64,000 nucleotides of DNA from contig NZ_QJHB01000002.1 in the NCBI RefSeq assembly GCF_003260275.1, positions 62,001 through 126,000 of the forward strand, in the 5' to 3' direction. The DNA is from Homoserinimonas sp. OAct 916 (GTDB lineage Bacteria > Actinomycetota > Actinomycetes > Actinomycetales > Microbacteriaceae). The translations under genes and the position numbers were made by a program. The notes below the pieces were generated by a model. The model was given only the letters and a program-made list of their open reading frames with translations, did not search any database and was not told the DNA's origin. Positions 56,313-64,000 of the stretch are shown piece after piece (within the stretch, counting starts at the first letter, position 1; every line of letters starts with the position of its first letter).

Positions 56313-58880
56313 TCAGAGCGTGCCCACCGCCGTGACGCGCACTGCAGCGACACCCAGTTCGTCTGATTCGGCCAGGTCGATCGTGGCGCTGATACCCCAG
56401 TCGTTGTCGCCGGCAGGGTCGTGCAGAATCTGCCGCACCTCCCAACGGTCGGGGTGCGTCTCGATCATGATCATTGCCGGACCCCGGGCATCGGGCCCGG
56501 TGCCGATCTCGTCGTGAATGGCGAAGTAGTCGTCCAGTGCCTCTGCCCACTTCTCGGCGGTGAACCCGGCGGGGCCGTCGAGTTCGCCCAACTCGTCGTA
56601 GTGTTCCAGCGCCGCCAGCTGCACCCGGCGGAACAGCTCGTTGCGCACCAGCACCCGGAACGCGCGAGTGTTGCGGGTCACACCCGGCGGCAGCGCCGGC
56701 GGCGCGTGCGGGTCGGGATGCTCGACGCCCACATGCGGGTGGGACAATTCTTCCCACTCATCGAGCAGGCTCGAGTCGACCTGGCGCACCATTTCCCCGA
56801 GCCACTCGATGATGTCGTGCAGTTCTTCGTTCTTGGATTCGTCGGGGATGGTCTGCCGGGCTGCGCGGAAGGCGTCTGACAGGTAGCGCAGCACCTGCCC
56901 CTCCGAGCGCGCCAATTTGTAGAACGACACGTATTCAGCGAACGTCATCGCCCGCTCATACAGGTCGCGTACCACCGATTTGGGTGCGAGCTGAAAATCG
57001 CCGACCCACGGTTGCGACCGCCGGTAGGTCTCGAACGCCTCCATCAAGAGCTCTTCGAGTGGCTTCGGATAGGTGACACTATCCAGCAGCTCCATGCGGC
57101 GGTCGTATTCGATGCCCTCGGCCTTCATCGCCGCAACCGCTTCACCGCGCGCCATCGACTCCTGCGCGCGCAGCACCGGCCGCGGGTCGTCGAGGGTGGC
57201 CTCGAGGATGGAGAACATGTCCAACGCGTAATTGCCGCTGCCAGGGCCGGCTACGGGCATGTCCGGGCCGCCACGGTCAGGTGCGGCCTGGTCTTCGGCC
57301 GGATCCATCAGATCGAACACGGCGAGGGCGAACGGCGACAGCGGCTGGTTGAGCGCGAAATTCGGTTGCAGGTCGACAGTGAGCCGAATCTTCGGGTGCC
57401 CGCCGTGGGGATCCGGTTCCTGCACCACCACGCCTGCGGTGCGCAGCGTTCGGTAGATGGCCAGCGCCTTCCTGGCCATCGCGAGTTGGCGCACACGCGG
57501 CTCATGGTTGTCTTCGATGAGCTGCCTGACGTTCTCGAACGCGTCGCCACCGCGGCCGATCACGTTCACGATCATGGCGTGGGTGATCTGCATGCTCGAG
57601 GTGAGCGGTTCCGGTTCGGCGGCGACCAACCGGGTGAAGCTCGGCTCCCCCCAGGAGACGAAGCCCTCGGGCGCCTTCTTGCGCACCAGTTTGCGCAGCT
57701 TCTTCGGATCGTCGCCCGCCTTCGCCAGCATCTTCTGGTTCTCGGTCTCATGGTCGGGTGCCTGCACGACCACGGTTCCAGCGGTGTCGAACCCGGCCCG
57801 ACCGGCCCGGCCCGCGATCTGGTGAAATTCGCGGGCGTTCAGCTGGCGCATCCGGGTGCCGTCGAACTTGGTGAGAGCGGTGAACAGCACGCTGCGGATG
57901 GGCACGTTGATGCCCACGCCGAGAGTGTCGGTGCCGCAGATCACCTTGAGCAGGCCTCGCTGGGCGAGTTGTTCCACCAGCCGCCGGTATTTGGGCAACA
58001 TTCCGGCGTGGTGCACGCCGATTCCGCTGCGGATGAGGCGAGAGAGTGTCTTGCCGAACACAGTGGTGAACCGAAACTCGCCGATCGCCTCGGCGATCTC
58101 GTCACGGCCCTCCCTGGTGATCATCTTGATGCTCGACATGGCCTGCGCGCGTTCGATCGCGGCCAACTGGGAGAAGTGCACGATGTAGATCGGCGCCTGG
58201 GAGGTGACGAGCAGGTCTTCGACGGTTTCGTGCACGGGGGTCTTCGCATAGGAGTAGTGCAGTGGTACCGGGCGCTCGACCCCGGTCACCAACGCCGTCT
58301 CGCGCCCGGTGCGCCGACCGAGGTCGTCGGCAATGCGAGTCATGTCGCCGAGGGTCGCCGACATCAGGATGAACTGCACCCGCGGCAACAGCAGGAGCGG
58401 TACCTGCCAGGCCCAGCCACGCTCGGGGTCGCAGTAGAAATGGAACTCGTCCATCACGACCTGGTCGACATCGGCATCCGCGCCGTGGCGCAACGCCACG
58501 TTCGCCAGAATCTCGGCCGTGCAGCAGATGATCGGGGCATCCGGGTTCACCGACGAGTCGCCGGTGACCATCCCCACATTTGCGGCGCCGAACACGTCAA
58601 CCAGCGCGAAGAACTTCTCAGAGACCAGCGCCTTGATCGGAGCGGTGTAGTAGCTGCGTTTGCCCTCTGCGAGCGCTGCGAAGTGGGCGCCGATGGCCAC
58701 CAGCGACTTGCCCGTGCCGGTCGGCGTGCTCAGGATGACGTTGGAACCCGAGACGATCTCGATCATGGCCTCGTCCTGCGCCGGATACAAGGTGAACCCG
58801 TTCGAAGCCGACCAGTCAAGGAACTCGCCGTAGACGGCATCCGAGTCGAAAACGGTCGGCGCGCGGTCGAGAAGGGTCAT
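56313..58880 (-). CDS. DEAD/DEAH-box helicase with DUF3516 C-terminal domain
   Basis: 855 residues, superfamily 2 helicase of the Ski2/Lhr-like group. Motif I STPTGTGKSLVAIGAH, motif II DEFHFYCDPERGWAW, motif III SATLGD, motif VI HQIAGRAGRAGFD, then a large C-terminal DUF3516 region found in actinobacteria. Probably remodels RNA; substrate unknown. The ATG is six nt after TAGGGT, a leaderless geometry, and it is the natural start of the helicase domain. Confidence 0.93.
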   Translation of the reverse strand: MTLLDRAPTVFDSDAVYGEFLDWSASNGFTLYPAQDEAMIEIVSGSNVILSTPTGTGKSLVAIGAHFAALAEGKRSYYTAPIKALVSEKFFALVDVFGAANVGMVTGDSSVNPDAPIICCTAEILANVALRHGADADVDQVVMDEFHFYCDPERGWAWQVPLLLLPRVQFILMSATLGDMTRIADDLGRRTGRETALVTGVERPVPLHYSYAKTPVHETVEDLLVTSQAPIYIVHFSQLAAIERAQAMSSIKMITREGRDEIAEAIGEFRFTTVFGKTLSRLIRSGIGVHHAGMLPKYRRLVEQLAQRGLLKVICGTDTLGVGINVPIRSVLFTALTKFDGTRMRQLNAREFHQIAGRAGRAGFDTAGTVVVQAPDHETENQKMLAKAGDDPKKLRKLVRKKAPEGFVSWGEPSFTRLVAAEPEPLTSSMQITHAMIVNVIGRGGDAFENVRQLIEDNHEPRVRQLAMARKALAIYRTLRTAGVVVQEPDPHGGHPKIRLTVDLQPNFALNQPLSPFALAVFDLMDPAEDQAAPDRGGPDMPVAGPGSGNYALDMFSILEATLDDPRPVLRAQESMARGEAVAAMKAEGIEYDRRMELLDSVTYPKPLEELLMEAFETYRRSQPWVGDFQLAPKSVVRDLYERAMTFAEYVSFYKLARSEGQVLRYLSDAFRAARQTIPDESKNEELHDIIEWLGEMVRQVDSSLLDEWEELSHPHVGVEHPDPHAPPALPPGVTRNTRAFRVLVRNELFRRVQLAALEHYDELGELDGPAGFTAEKWAEALDDYFAIHDEIGTGPDARGPAMIMIETHPDRWEVRQILHDPAGDNDWGISATIDLAESDELGVAAVRVTAVGTL

Positions 58881-58886
58881 GCCCCA

Positions 58887-58892
58887 ACCCTA
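58887..58892 (-). promoter_or_regulatory. -10 hexamer TAGGGT of a leaderless helicase transcript (candidate)
   Basis: TAGGGT, six bases, then the ATG of the DUF3516 helicase gene. Confidence 0.55.
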
Positions 58893-58934
58893 CGTGCCGC
58901 CACCGGCCTCCCCTTCCAGATCGTTGAGAGTGCA

Positions 58935-58970
58935 AATAGGTGCCCTCCGAGACGATCGGAAGGCACTATT
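58935..58970 (-). repeat. Hairpin element A (copy 1 of a homologous pair)
   Basis: As minus-strand RNA it forms AGUGCCUUCC paired with GGAGGGCAC, with one G-U wobble, flanked by AATA and TATT. It lies 27 nt after the AhpD-like stop and could be its terminator. The same sequence recurs at 59622-59670 in the same orientation. Confidence 0.7.
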
Positions 58971-58997
58971 GGGCTCGCTCAGGGAAGCCTGTGCTGC

Positions 58998-59492
58998 TCA
59001 GGATGCAGAAGCCGGGCGTTGGGGCAGATCCTGACGGGTTGCAACCGCCAACCGGTTCCAGACGTTGATGGCTGAGATCGCCATCAGCAGCTCGACCATC
59101 TCCCGCGGGCTGAAGACGTCGGATGCGCCGTCCCAGACGGCGTCGGACACCCCACCCTGACTGATCTGGGTCACCTGCTCGGTGAGCCGGAGCGCAGCCT
59201 GCTCGCGCTCGCTGAACAGGCCGGCAGCTTCGTGCCATCCGGCCAGCACATCGAGTTTGCGTTGGTCGACGTCGGCTGCGCGGGCCTCCTGCGCGTGCAT
59301 GTCGAGGCACCAGGCACAGCCGTTCAGCTGCGACGCGCGTGTCTTGACCAATGAGAGCAGGGCTTCACCGAGACTCCCCGCGTGAATGTACTTCTCCAGC
59401 GCATACATGGGCAGGTACGCCTGGGGATCTGTCTCCTGCACCGACAGCCGCTGGGTGATGGAAGTGGGCCGCACCATGTGCTCTGTGGTCAT
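58998..59492 (-). CDS. Carboxymuconolactone decarboxylase / AhpD-like protein
   Basis: 164 residues, CMD fold. The AhpD-type redox motif CAWCLDMHAQEAR (CxxC...His) is at about residues 59-71, followed by FSPREMVELLMAISAINVWNRLAVAT. Such proteins reduce peroxidase AhpC or act as small disulfide reductases. GGGA lies before the ATG. The gene is flanked on both sides by homologous hairpin elements. Confidence 0.9.
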   Translation of the reverse strand: MTTEHMVRPTSITQRLSVQETDPQAYLPMYALEKYIHAGSLGEALLSLVKTRASQLNGCAWCLDMHAQEARAADVDQRKLDVLAGWHEAAGLFSEREQAALRLTEQVTQISQGGVSDAVWDGASDVFSPREMVELLMAISAINVWNRLAVATRQDLPQRPASAS

Positions 59493-59825
59493 GACTGTTC
59501 CCTTTCGCGATAGGCGCGCGTGTAACCGCCCCTTATGTCCCCCGCTTCCAGATTCGTCCGTATTGCCTCTCGCGTCAATGCCCCCGTCCCTTCAGCGCAA
59601 GAGCTTGACTCCCCCATGAGTGGGCGCAATAGTGCCCTCCCGAGCATTGGGAAGGCACTTGTTTGCGCCCTCAGTCGTGGCCGCACTCAGTGGTGGCTGA
59701 ACAGAGGCGAGTGATCAGCCAGCACATGACGGATGCGTTGAAGAAGCTCGTCCGCATCTCTCGGGTCATCCGCATTTACGAGGAAAGGCACTCTTGCGAA
59801 CACTCAGTGAAATGCATGCCCCGAC
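59493..59825. other. Intergenic region between AhpD-like and PrsW-like genes
   Basis: No gene is supported in this 333-bp stretch. It holds hairpin element copy 2 (59622-59670), the AhpD-like ribosome site and, on the minus strand, room for a promoter that I cannot place with confidence. Short open frames here lack codon bias and ribosome sites. Confidence 0.6.
59622..59670 (-). repeat. Hairpin element A (copy 2)
   Basis: An outer perfect 8-bp stem (GGGCGCAA/TTGCGCCC) encloses the same AGTGCCTTCC...GGAGGGCACT stem as copy 1, with the same single wobble pair that is G-U only in the minus-strand RNA. Copy 2 lies 156 nt downstream of the PrsW-like stop and 130 nt upstream of the AhpD-like start. 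Confidence 0.75.
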
Positions 59826-60863
59826 TTACGCCGGCGGTGCGCTCGCATGCTGATTCCTGGCTGAATGACGATGGTGCCGCAGGATGAGCCAGAGAGTCGC
59901 GAGCCCGATCGCAGCGGTGACGGCCAAGGCGCTGACGAACAGCACGAATGCGAGGGTTTTGGCGTGGACTGCGGGCGATGCGATCAGTCCGACGTCGACG
60001 TGTTCCACGCTGGCCCCGGTGAGGATCAGCGCGAGCAACGCGGTGAGCCTGATCGAGGAGTCCCACAGAGCGTGCAGCAACGACACTCCCACGAAAGCGC
60101 CGAGGATGCCCAGAGTCGGGCGAAAATGGGTGCGTCCTCGCGCGGCTCCGAAGATCGCCGCACCGAGGATCGCCGTCCACAGGACGTGGCCGACCGGAGC
60201 GAGAATCGCTCGCAGGGCTTCGGTCTGAAGGAGCCTCAACAAGTCGACGCCGTGTGCGGTGATTGCGGCTTTGAATGCGTATCCGGCCGATTCGAAGGCC
60301 GCGAACCCAGCGCCGATGGTCGCCCCGAGCAGGGCGCCCAAGCCTGCAGTCTTCGGCATCACTCGCCAACCGATGATGACCAGAAGAAGAGCTTTGATGA
60401 ACTCTTCGATGAACCCGACGCCGAGGTATGAGTACAGGCTCGACGTCAGTTTGGCCTCCAGGAGTGAGGCGCCGAGCACCCCGCAGATACCGCCGATGAA
60501 GAAGGCGATGATCACGTGAAGTTTGCTGATGTTGCCACCGATCCGTTCGAGGACGAAGAGCATCACGCAGAACGGGATCAGGAAACTTCCCAGCAGGATC
60601 AGTGTCGAAATGAGGCTGCTGTTGCGGGTGAGGGCTGTTACAGCCACCGTCGCAATCCAAAGGGCAAGCCCTGCGACCAGGGTCTTCCACCACCACCCGT
60701 GGTGGTAATGGCGATGAGGGTGCCTGTGCTTCTCAGGCCTCTCAGCCTTCCCAGACTTCTCCGACTTCTCAAGCTCCCCGTGCTTCTCAAGCTTCTCGTG
60801 TTGCTTCTGCGCACCGAGGGCCCGTGCACCCGACCCGGCCCGGGCCCGAACTGCTTCATCCAT
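59826..60863 (-). CDS. PrsW-family intramembrane metalloprotease
   Basis: 345 residues. An N-terminal Lys/Glu-rich tail (HEKLEKHGELEKSEK) and a His cluster (HRHPHRHYHHG) precede eight or so membrane segments. The PrsW/CPBP-like motifs are FIEEFIKALLL (Glu-Glu), GFAAFESAGYAF, PVGHVLWTAILG and LLHALWD, consistent with zinc or glutamate protease sites. Members cleave membrane anti-sigma factors. The ATG at 60863 was chosen because GAGGAA is nine nt upstream; a TACTTT box next to the earlier ATG at 60923 would start transcription too late to use that ATG. Start uncertain. Confidence 0.87.
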   Translation of the reverse strand: MDEAVRARAGSGARALGAQKQHEKLEKHGELEKSEKSGKAERPEKHRHPHRHYHHGWWWKTLVAGLALWIATVAVTALTRNSSLISTLILLGSFLIPFCVMLFVLERIGGNISKLHVIIAFFIGGICGVLGASLLEAKLTSSLYSYLGVGFIEEFIKALLLVIIGWRVMPKTAGLGALLGATIGAGFAAFESAGYAFKAAITAHGVDLLRLLQTEALRAILAPVGHVLWTAILGAAIFGAARGRTHFRPTLGILGAFVGVSLLHALWDSSIRLTALLALILTGASVEHVDVGLIASPAVHAKTLAFVLFVSALAVTAAIGLATLWLILRHHRHSARNQHASAPPA

Positions 60864-61044
60864 GGCGTCGTATTCCTCGGGATCGCGAAGCGCGGAGTTG
60901 GGGAGACTGTCGACCAGTGCCATCAAAGTACTCTCGCCGCAGAGGGGCGCCAATGAAGGGCTCTGGCAGCCGGGCCCCAAAGACACGGTTCGGCACCGGG
61001 GGACGCGCTGCTTGCCGCCTCAGTTTTCTGACAGCGGCGACGGC

Positions 61045-61050
61045 TAGAAT
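61045..61050 (+). promoter_or_regulatory. -10 hexamer TAGAAT of a leaderless SDR transcript (candidate)
   Basis: TAGAAT, seven bases, then the ATG at 61058. It supports that start over the longer open frame back to 60824. Confidence 0.55.
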
Positions 61051-61057
61051 CTGCCCA

Positions 61058-62509
61058 ATGAGCACAACGATCGACCCGGATGACCTTGCGGTGACCCTGC
61101 GGGTTCTGGCTTCCATGGACGAGTTCGACGAGGAGCATCCGGATTTCGTCCAGGTGCGCCGCGCCACAGCCCGCATGTTCAAGGCTGTGAAGAAGAACCG
61201 GCGGCTCGAGAAACGCGCCGTGATCGCCGATGCCGACCGCGCGGTCGTCGCGGCCACAGCCACCGGTGCCCCCGACCGCATCGACGACGAGACCCGCGGC
61301 GTGCCGCTCGCAGCCGGCACCACTGCCCAAAGCGCCGGCACCCTCATCAAGTCGCGCGCCTGCTACATCTGCAAGCAGCACTACACCCGGGTCGATGCCT
61401 TTTATCACCAGCTCTGCCCCGACTGCGCTGCGTTCAGCCACGCCAAGCGGGATGCCCGCACCGACCTCACCGGCAGGCGCGCCCTGCTCACCGGCGGCCG
61501 CGCGAAGATCGGCATGTACATCGCTCTTCGCCTGCTGCGCGACGGTGCGCACACGACCATCACCACCCGGTTTCCGAAGGATGCCGCCCGCCGGTTCGCC
61601 CGCATGGAGGATTCCGGTGACTGGCTGCACCGGCTGCGGGTGGTCGGCATCGACCTGCGCGACCCGGCGCAGGTGATCGGGCTGGCCGAGTCGGTGGCCG
61701 AGCAGGGGCACCTTGACATCCTGATCAACAACGCCGCCCAGACGGTGCGCCGCTCCCCCGGTGCATACTCGCAGCTGGTCGACGCCGAGCAGGCGCCGCT
61801 GCCGGTCGGCCCGATGCCGGAGCTGATCACCTTCGGCCACACCAATGACGCACATCCGCTCGCTCTGGCCGCGTCGGTCGCCAGCCACCCGCTGCTGTCG
61901 CGCACGGGAGTCGTCTCGGCGGATGAGCTCACCGAGCTGGCGATGACCGCCGGCTCGTCGTCGCTGGCCAGGTTGGCCGCCGGCACCGCGATCGACGCGG
62001 GCGGCCTGATCCCCGACCTGCACGAGGAGAACAGCTGGACGCAGACGGTCGACCAGGTCGAACCGCTGGAGATGCTCGAGGTGCAGTTGGCGAACATGAC
62101 TGCGCCGTTCCTGCTGATCAGCCGGCTGCGCGCCTCACTGGCGGCGTCGGATGCCCGGCGCACCTATGTCGTGAACGTCTCGGCGATGGAGGGGCAGTTC
62201 GCCCGGCGCTACAAGGGGCCGGGACACCCGCACACCAACATCCAGAAGGCCGGAATCCACATGCTGGTGCGCACGAGCGCCGGGGAGATGTTCGAGACCG
62301 ACCAGATTCTGATGACCGCGGTCGACACCGGCTGGATCACCGACGAACGGCCGCATCCGACCAAGGTGCGCCTGGCCGAGGAGGGCTTCCATGCGCCGCT
62401 CGACCTCGTCGACGGCGCCGCCCGGGTGTATGACCCGATCGTGCGCGGCGAGGCGGGCGAAGACCTGTACGGCATCTTCCTCAAGGACTATAAGCCGGCG
62501 CCCTGGTGA
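61058..62509 (+). CDS. Zinc-ribbon / short-chain dehydrogenase fusion protein
   Basis: 483 residues. About 105 N-terminal residues form a helical, charged region followed by a putative zinc site (CYICKQHY ... CPDC, residues about 104-125). A Rossmann domain then begins RRALLTGGRAKIGMYIALRLL with VVGIDLRDPAQV and ILINNAAQTVRR (NNAA replaces NNAG), VVNVSAMEGQFA and a substrate loop. The usual YxxxK appears shifted or replaced: HPHTNIQKAGIHMLVRT keeps the Lys but not a Tyr four residues before it, so catalysis may differ from classical SDRs. Function unknown. Confidence 0.85.
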   Translation: MSTTIDPDDLAVTLRVLASMDEFDEEHPDFVQVRRATARMFKAVKKNRRLEKRAVIADADRAVVAATATGAPDRIDDETRGVPLAAGTTAQSAGTLIKSRACYICKQHYTRVDAFYHQLCPDCAAFSHAKRDARTDLTGRRALLTGGRAKIGMYIALRLLRDGAHTTITTRFPKDAARRFARMEDSGDWLHRLRVVGIDLRDPAQVIGLAESVAEQGHLDILINNAAQTVRRSPGAYSQLVDAEQAPLPVGPMPELITFGHTNDAHPLALAASVASHPLLSRTGVVSADELTELAMTAGSSSLARLAAGTAIDAGGLIPDLHEENSWTQTVDQVEPLEMLEVQLANMTAPFLLISRLRASLAASDARRTYVVNVSAMEGQFARRYKGPGHPHTNIQKAGIHMLVRTSAGEMFETDQILMTAVDTGWITDERPHPTKVRLAEEGFHAPLDLVDGAARVYDPIVRGEAGEDLYGIFLKDYKPAPW

Positions 62510-62516
62510 CTGAAAC

Positions 62517-62831
62517 GTGGTGACTCCCGACGGTTCGCAGCCGGAACCCACGCCACAACCCGACTCTGCGCCGGCCCCGGAGCCGTATCCGCCACACCCG
62601 CCGGCGTCGAATGATCCTCTCGCCTTTCTCACCGCCGCGCCGCTCGGCACCCGTGTAGTGGCGCGCACGCGCATCCGGGGCGGTTTCAGCGATGCGCTCG
62701 GCTACCTGCGCTCCCGTGACGAGACCGGTTGCACGATCGAGGCCCGCCGTGGCCTGGTCACCGTGCTGTTCGCCGACCTGGTTGCCGCCAAGGCGGTTCC
62801 ACCGCCGCCCGAGCGCCGGGCGCCCAGATAA
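62517..62831 (+). CDS. Small protein with SH3-like domain, unrecognised
   Basis: 104 residues: a Pro-rich first 35, then LGTRVVARTRIRGGFSDALGYLRSRDETGCTIEARRGLVTVLFADLVAAKAVPPPP. This block resembles the beta-barrel domain found at the N-terminus of some actinobacterial GNAT acetyltransferases, here standing alone. It starts 7 nt after the SDR-fusion stop, so the two are probably co-transcribed. GTG at 62517 or 62520 may be the start. No function can be assigned. Confidence 0.6.
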   Translation: MVTPDGSQPEPTPQPDSAPAPEPYPPHPPASNDPLAFLTAAPLGTRVVARTRIRGGFSDALGYLRSRDETGCTIEARRGLVTVLFADLVAAKAVPPPPERRAPR

Positions 62832-62840
62832 ACCGACGAT

Positions 62841-62888
62841 CTGTGATTGCCTAATCCTGTGATTGCCTATTCCTGTGATTGCCTATTC
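62841..62888. repeat. 16-bp tandem repeat, three copies
   Basis: CTGTGATTGCCTATTC in three head-to-tail copies, the first with one substitution, 75 bp downstream of the HNH stop. It has the same 16-bp period as the array at 29112 but a different sequence. Confidence 0.95.
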
Positions 62889-62962
62889 GAGGCACGCACT
62901 GCGGCGCGATCGACACGACGGGCAGAATTCGCCTGACACCGCGTGAGCGTGCCGCCCCGCGC

Positions 62963-64000
62963 TCAGCCCGGCGGTGAGCCGGTGTCGTCGGTCTTCGGCA
63001 ACCCGAAGCGGGCCTTGCCGCCCAGCCGTGGTTTCTGCTCGATATCCACATGCGGGGGCGGGATGAACCACACCTGACCGTCTTTCACCCGGATCAGCCA
63101 GCCGTCCTGGTGCACCCGGGTGTGACACGGGCCGCACAACAGCACACCGTTGTCGAGGTTCGTCGGCCCGGCGTCTTGTTTCCACCAGCGGATGTGATGG
63201 GCCTCGGTGAAGGCGACATCGATGCCGCACGAGGCGCAGCCGCCGTCACGTTCGCCGAGCGCGAGCCGTTGCGGCCAGGTGAACAACCGGGCCACCCGGC
63301 CCAGATCCAACGGCAGGCTCTGCCCGCCCAGCACCGCCGGGATGAGTCCGGCGGCAGCGGCCAGCCGGCGCACCGTGCGGGCGCTCACAGGTTGGTCCAG
63401 TCCGTCGATCCGGGCGTGCCCGAGACCGGTGGTCAACGTGTCCAGGTCGGTGCGCACGATCACCGCCATCGCCGGCGCCGACGGCATGCCCGAACAGCCG
63501 AGCACGTGCCGGGCGATCATCGCCAACGCATCGACCTGCAACTGCGCAATCGACCGGTCATCGTCGACCGCGGGTGCCGCACACAGCTCCCCGTCTGGCG
63601 TCGCGCGGCGTGCCCTGATCTGCCCGGTCACGATGGCCTCGATCGCGGTTTTGACCGGCGCCGCCGTCTCTGGGTCCATCCGGGCCGTCAACAGCACCAT
63701 CCCGTTGCCGTCTTGCCGGATGTGCAATGACCGCTCGGCACGAAGCTGGTCCTCCAGCAGTTCGACCCCGTCCTGGTCAAGCCGCGCCTCCGCCTCCCGG
63801 ATCACCCGCAGCAACCGGTCAAAGGTCAGATCAGCCGCACGGCCGGCCAGAATCACCTCTACCGCCTGCGCCTGAACCGGATCGGCCCGCAACGCCACCC
63901 GATCTAACATCGCGGTGATCGCCGCGGCCGCATCCACACTGATCGACCCCGCCGTCAACGCCTCCGCGACGGCCGGATGCTTGGAGGGCAACCGCTGCCC
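62963..64000 (-). CDS. DUF222 / HNH endonuclease domain protein, N-terminus outside the window
   Basis: About 345 C-terminal residues are visible and the frame stays open to the right edge, so the start is missing. The DUF222 region (LPSKHPAVAEALTAGSISVDAA) leads to an HNH motif: RDGGCASCG, EAHHIRWW and LLCGPCHTRVHQDGW, with the zinc-binding cysteines that the first copy also has. The sequence is clearly different from the copy at 29972 and lacks its proline-rich tail. It adjoins a 16-bp tandem array downstream. Confidence 0.88.
   Translation of the reverse strand, partial: GQRLPSKHPAVAEALTAGSISVDAAAAITAMLDRVALRADPVQAQAVEVILAGRAADLTFDRLLRVIREAEARLDQDGVELLEDQLRAERSLHIRQDGNGMVLLTARMDPETAAPVKTAIEAIVTGQIRARRATPDGELCAAPAVDDDRSIAQLQVDALAMIARHVLGCSGMPSAPAMAVIVRTDLDTLTTGLGHARIDGLDQPVSARTVRRLAAAAGLIPAVLGGQSLPLDLGRVARLFTWPQRLALGERDGGCASCGIDVAFTEAHHIRWWKQDAGPTNLDNGVLLCGPCHTRVHQDGWLIRVKDGQVWFIPPPHVDIEQKPRLGGKARFGLPKTDDTGSPPG

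Noticed and set aside
57012-59075. 687-residue open frame on the plus strand opposite the DUF3516 helicase
   Set aside because: It is antisense to a gene with clear motifs, has no recognisable domain and results from high GC with few stops.

Overview
The window is a high-GC chromosomal segment of an actinobacterium. It most likely comes from the Micrococcales, family Microbacteriaceae. I infer this from codon use, from gene order (leuS-comEA-comEC-holA / rpsT / lepA-hemW-hrcA-dnaJ-rsmE-HIT-phoH-ybeY-CNNM-era-leuA-recO-uppS-dusB-dgt-dnaG), from two DUF222/HNH (13E12-type) genes, and from many start codons that directly follow a TAnnnT -10 hexamer (leaderless transcripts). No rRNA, tRNA, CRISPR array, prophage or insertion sequence was recognised.

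Layout. (1) 1-6.7 kb: a minus-strand peptide/nickel-type ABC importer operon: lipoprotein binding protein, two permeases, a double ATPase, a third ATPase lacking the H-loop histidine, then a cut-off gene that resembles a 2-hydroxyacid dehydrogenase. (2) 6.9-28.9 kb: a long housekeeping block, mostly minus strand. It covers DNA replication and repair (dnaG, recO), dNTP turnover (dgt), tRNA/rRNA modification and ribosome assembly (dusB, rsmE, era, ybeY), the undecaprenyl carrier (uppS), leucine synthesis (leuA), heat shock (hrcA-dnaJ under a CIRCE operator), a HemW-type radical SAM protein and the elongation factor LepA. (3) 29-41 kb: a membrane protein beside a 16-bp tandem array, a DUF222/HNH gene, rpsT, holA, comEC/comEA, leuS and a divergent pabB/pabC-like pair. 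(4) 41.9-46.7 kb: a DedA protein and an OpuB-type osmoprotectant importer operon with a TetR gene upstream. (5) 46.9-64 kb: singly transcribed accessory and envelope genes: APP1-type phosphatase, FUSC-like membrane protein, glycosyltransferase, NagZ-like lipoprotein, UbiA prenyltransferase, DHA2 exporter, membrane-bound molybdopterin oxidoreductase, DUF3516 helicase, AhpD-like protein, PrsW-like protease, a zinc-ribbon/SDR fusion and a second DUF222/HNH gene cut by the right edge.

The strongest regulatory finding is the leuA leader. A -10 box lies 7 nt before the GTG of a 14-residue peptide containing four consecutive Leu codons. Those codons are complementary to the leuA Shine-Dalgarno, and the 3' end of the peptide frame forms a perfect 10-bp hairpin around its stop codon. 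This fits the actinobacterial LEU-element type of translational control. Other notable structure: at least 13 TAnnnT-N6/7-start arrangements; a leaderless 8-codon ORF overlapping the dedA start; two homologous hairpins with a conserved G-U pair flanking the AhpD-like gene; and an unusual density of short tandem repeats, several at the 3' ends of genes.
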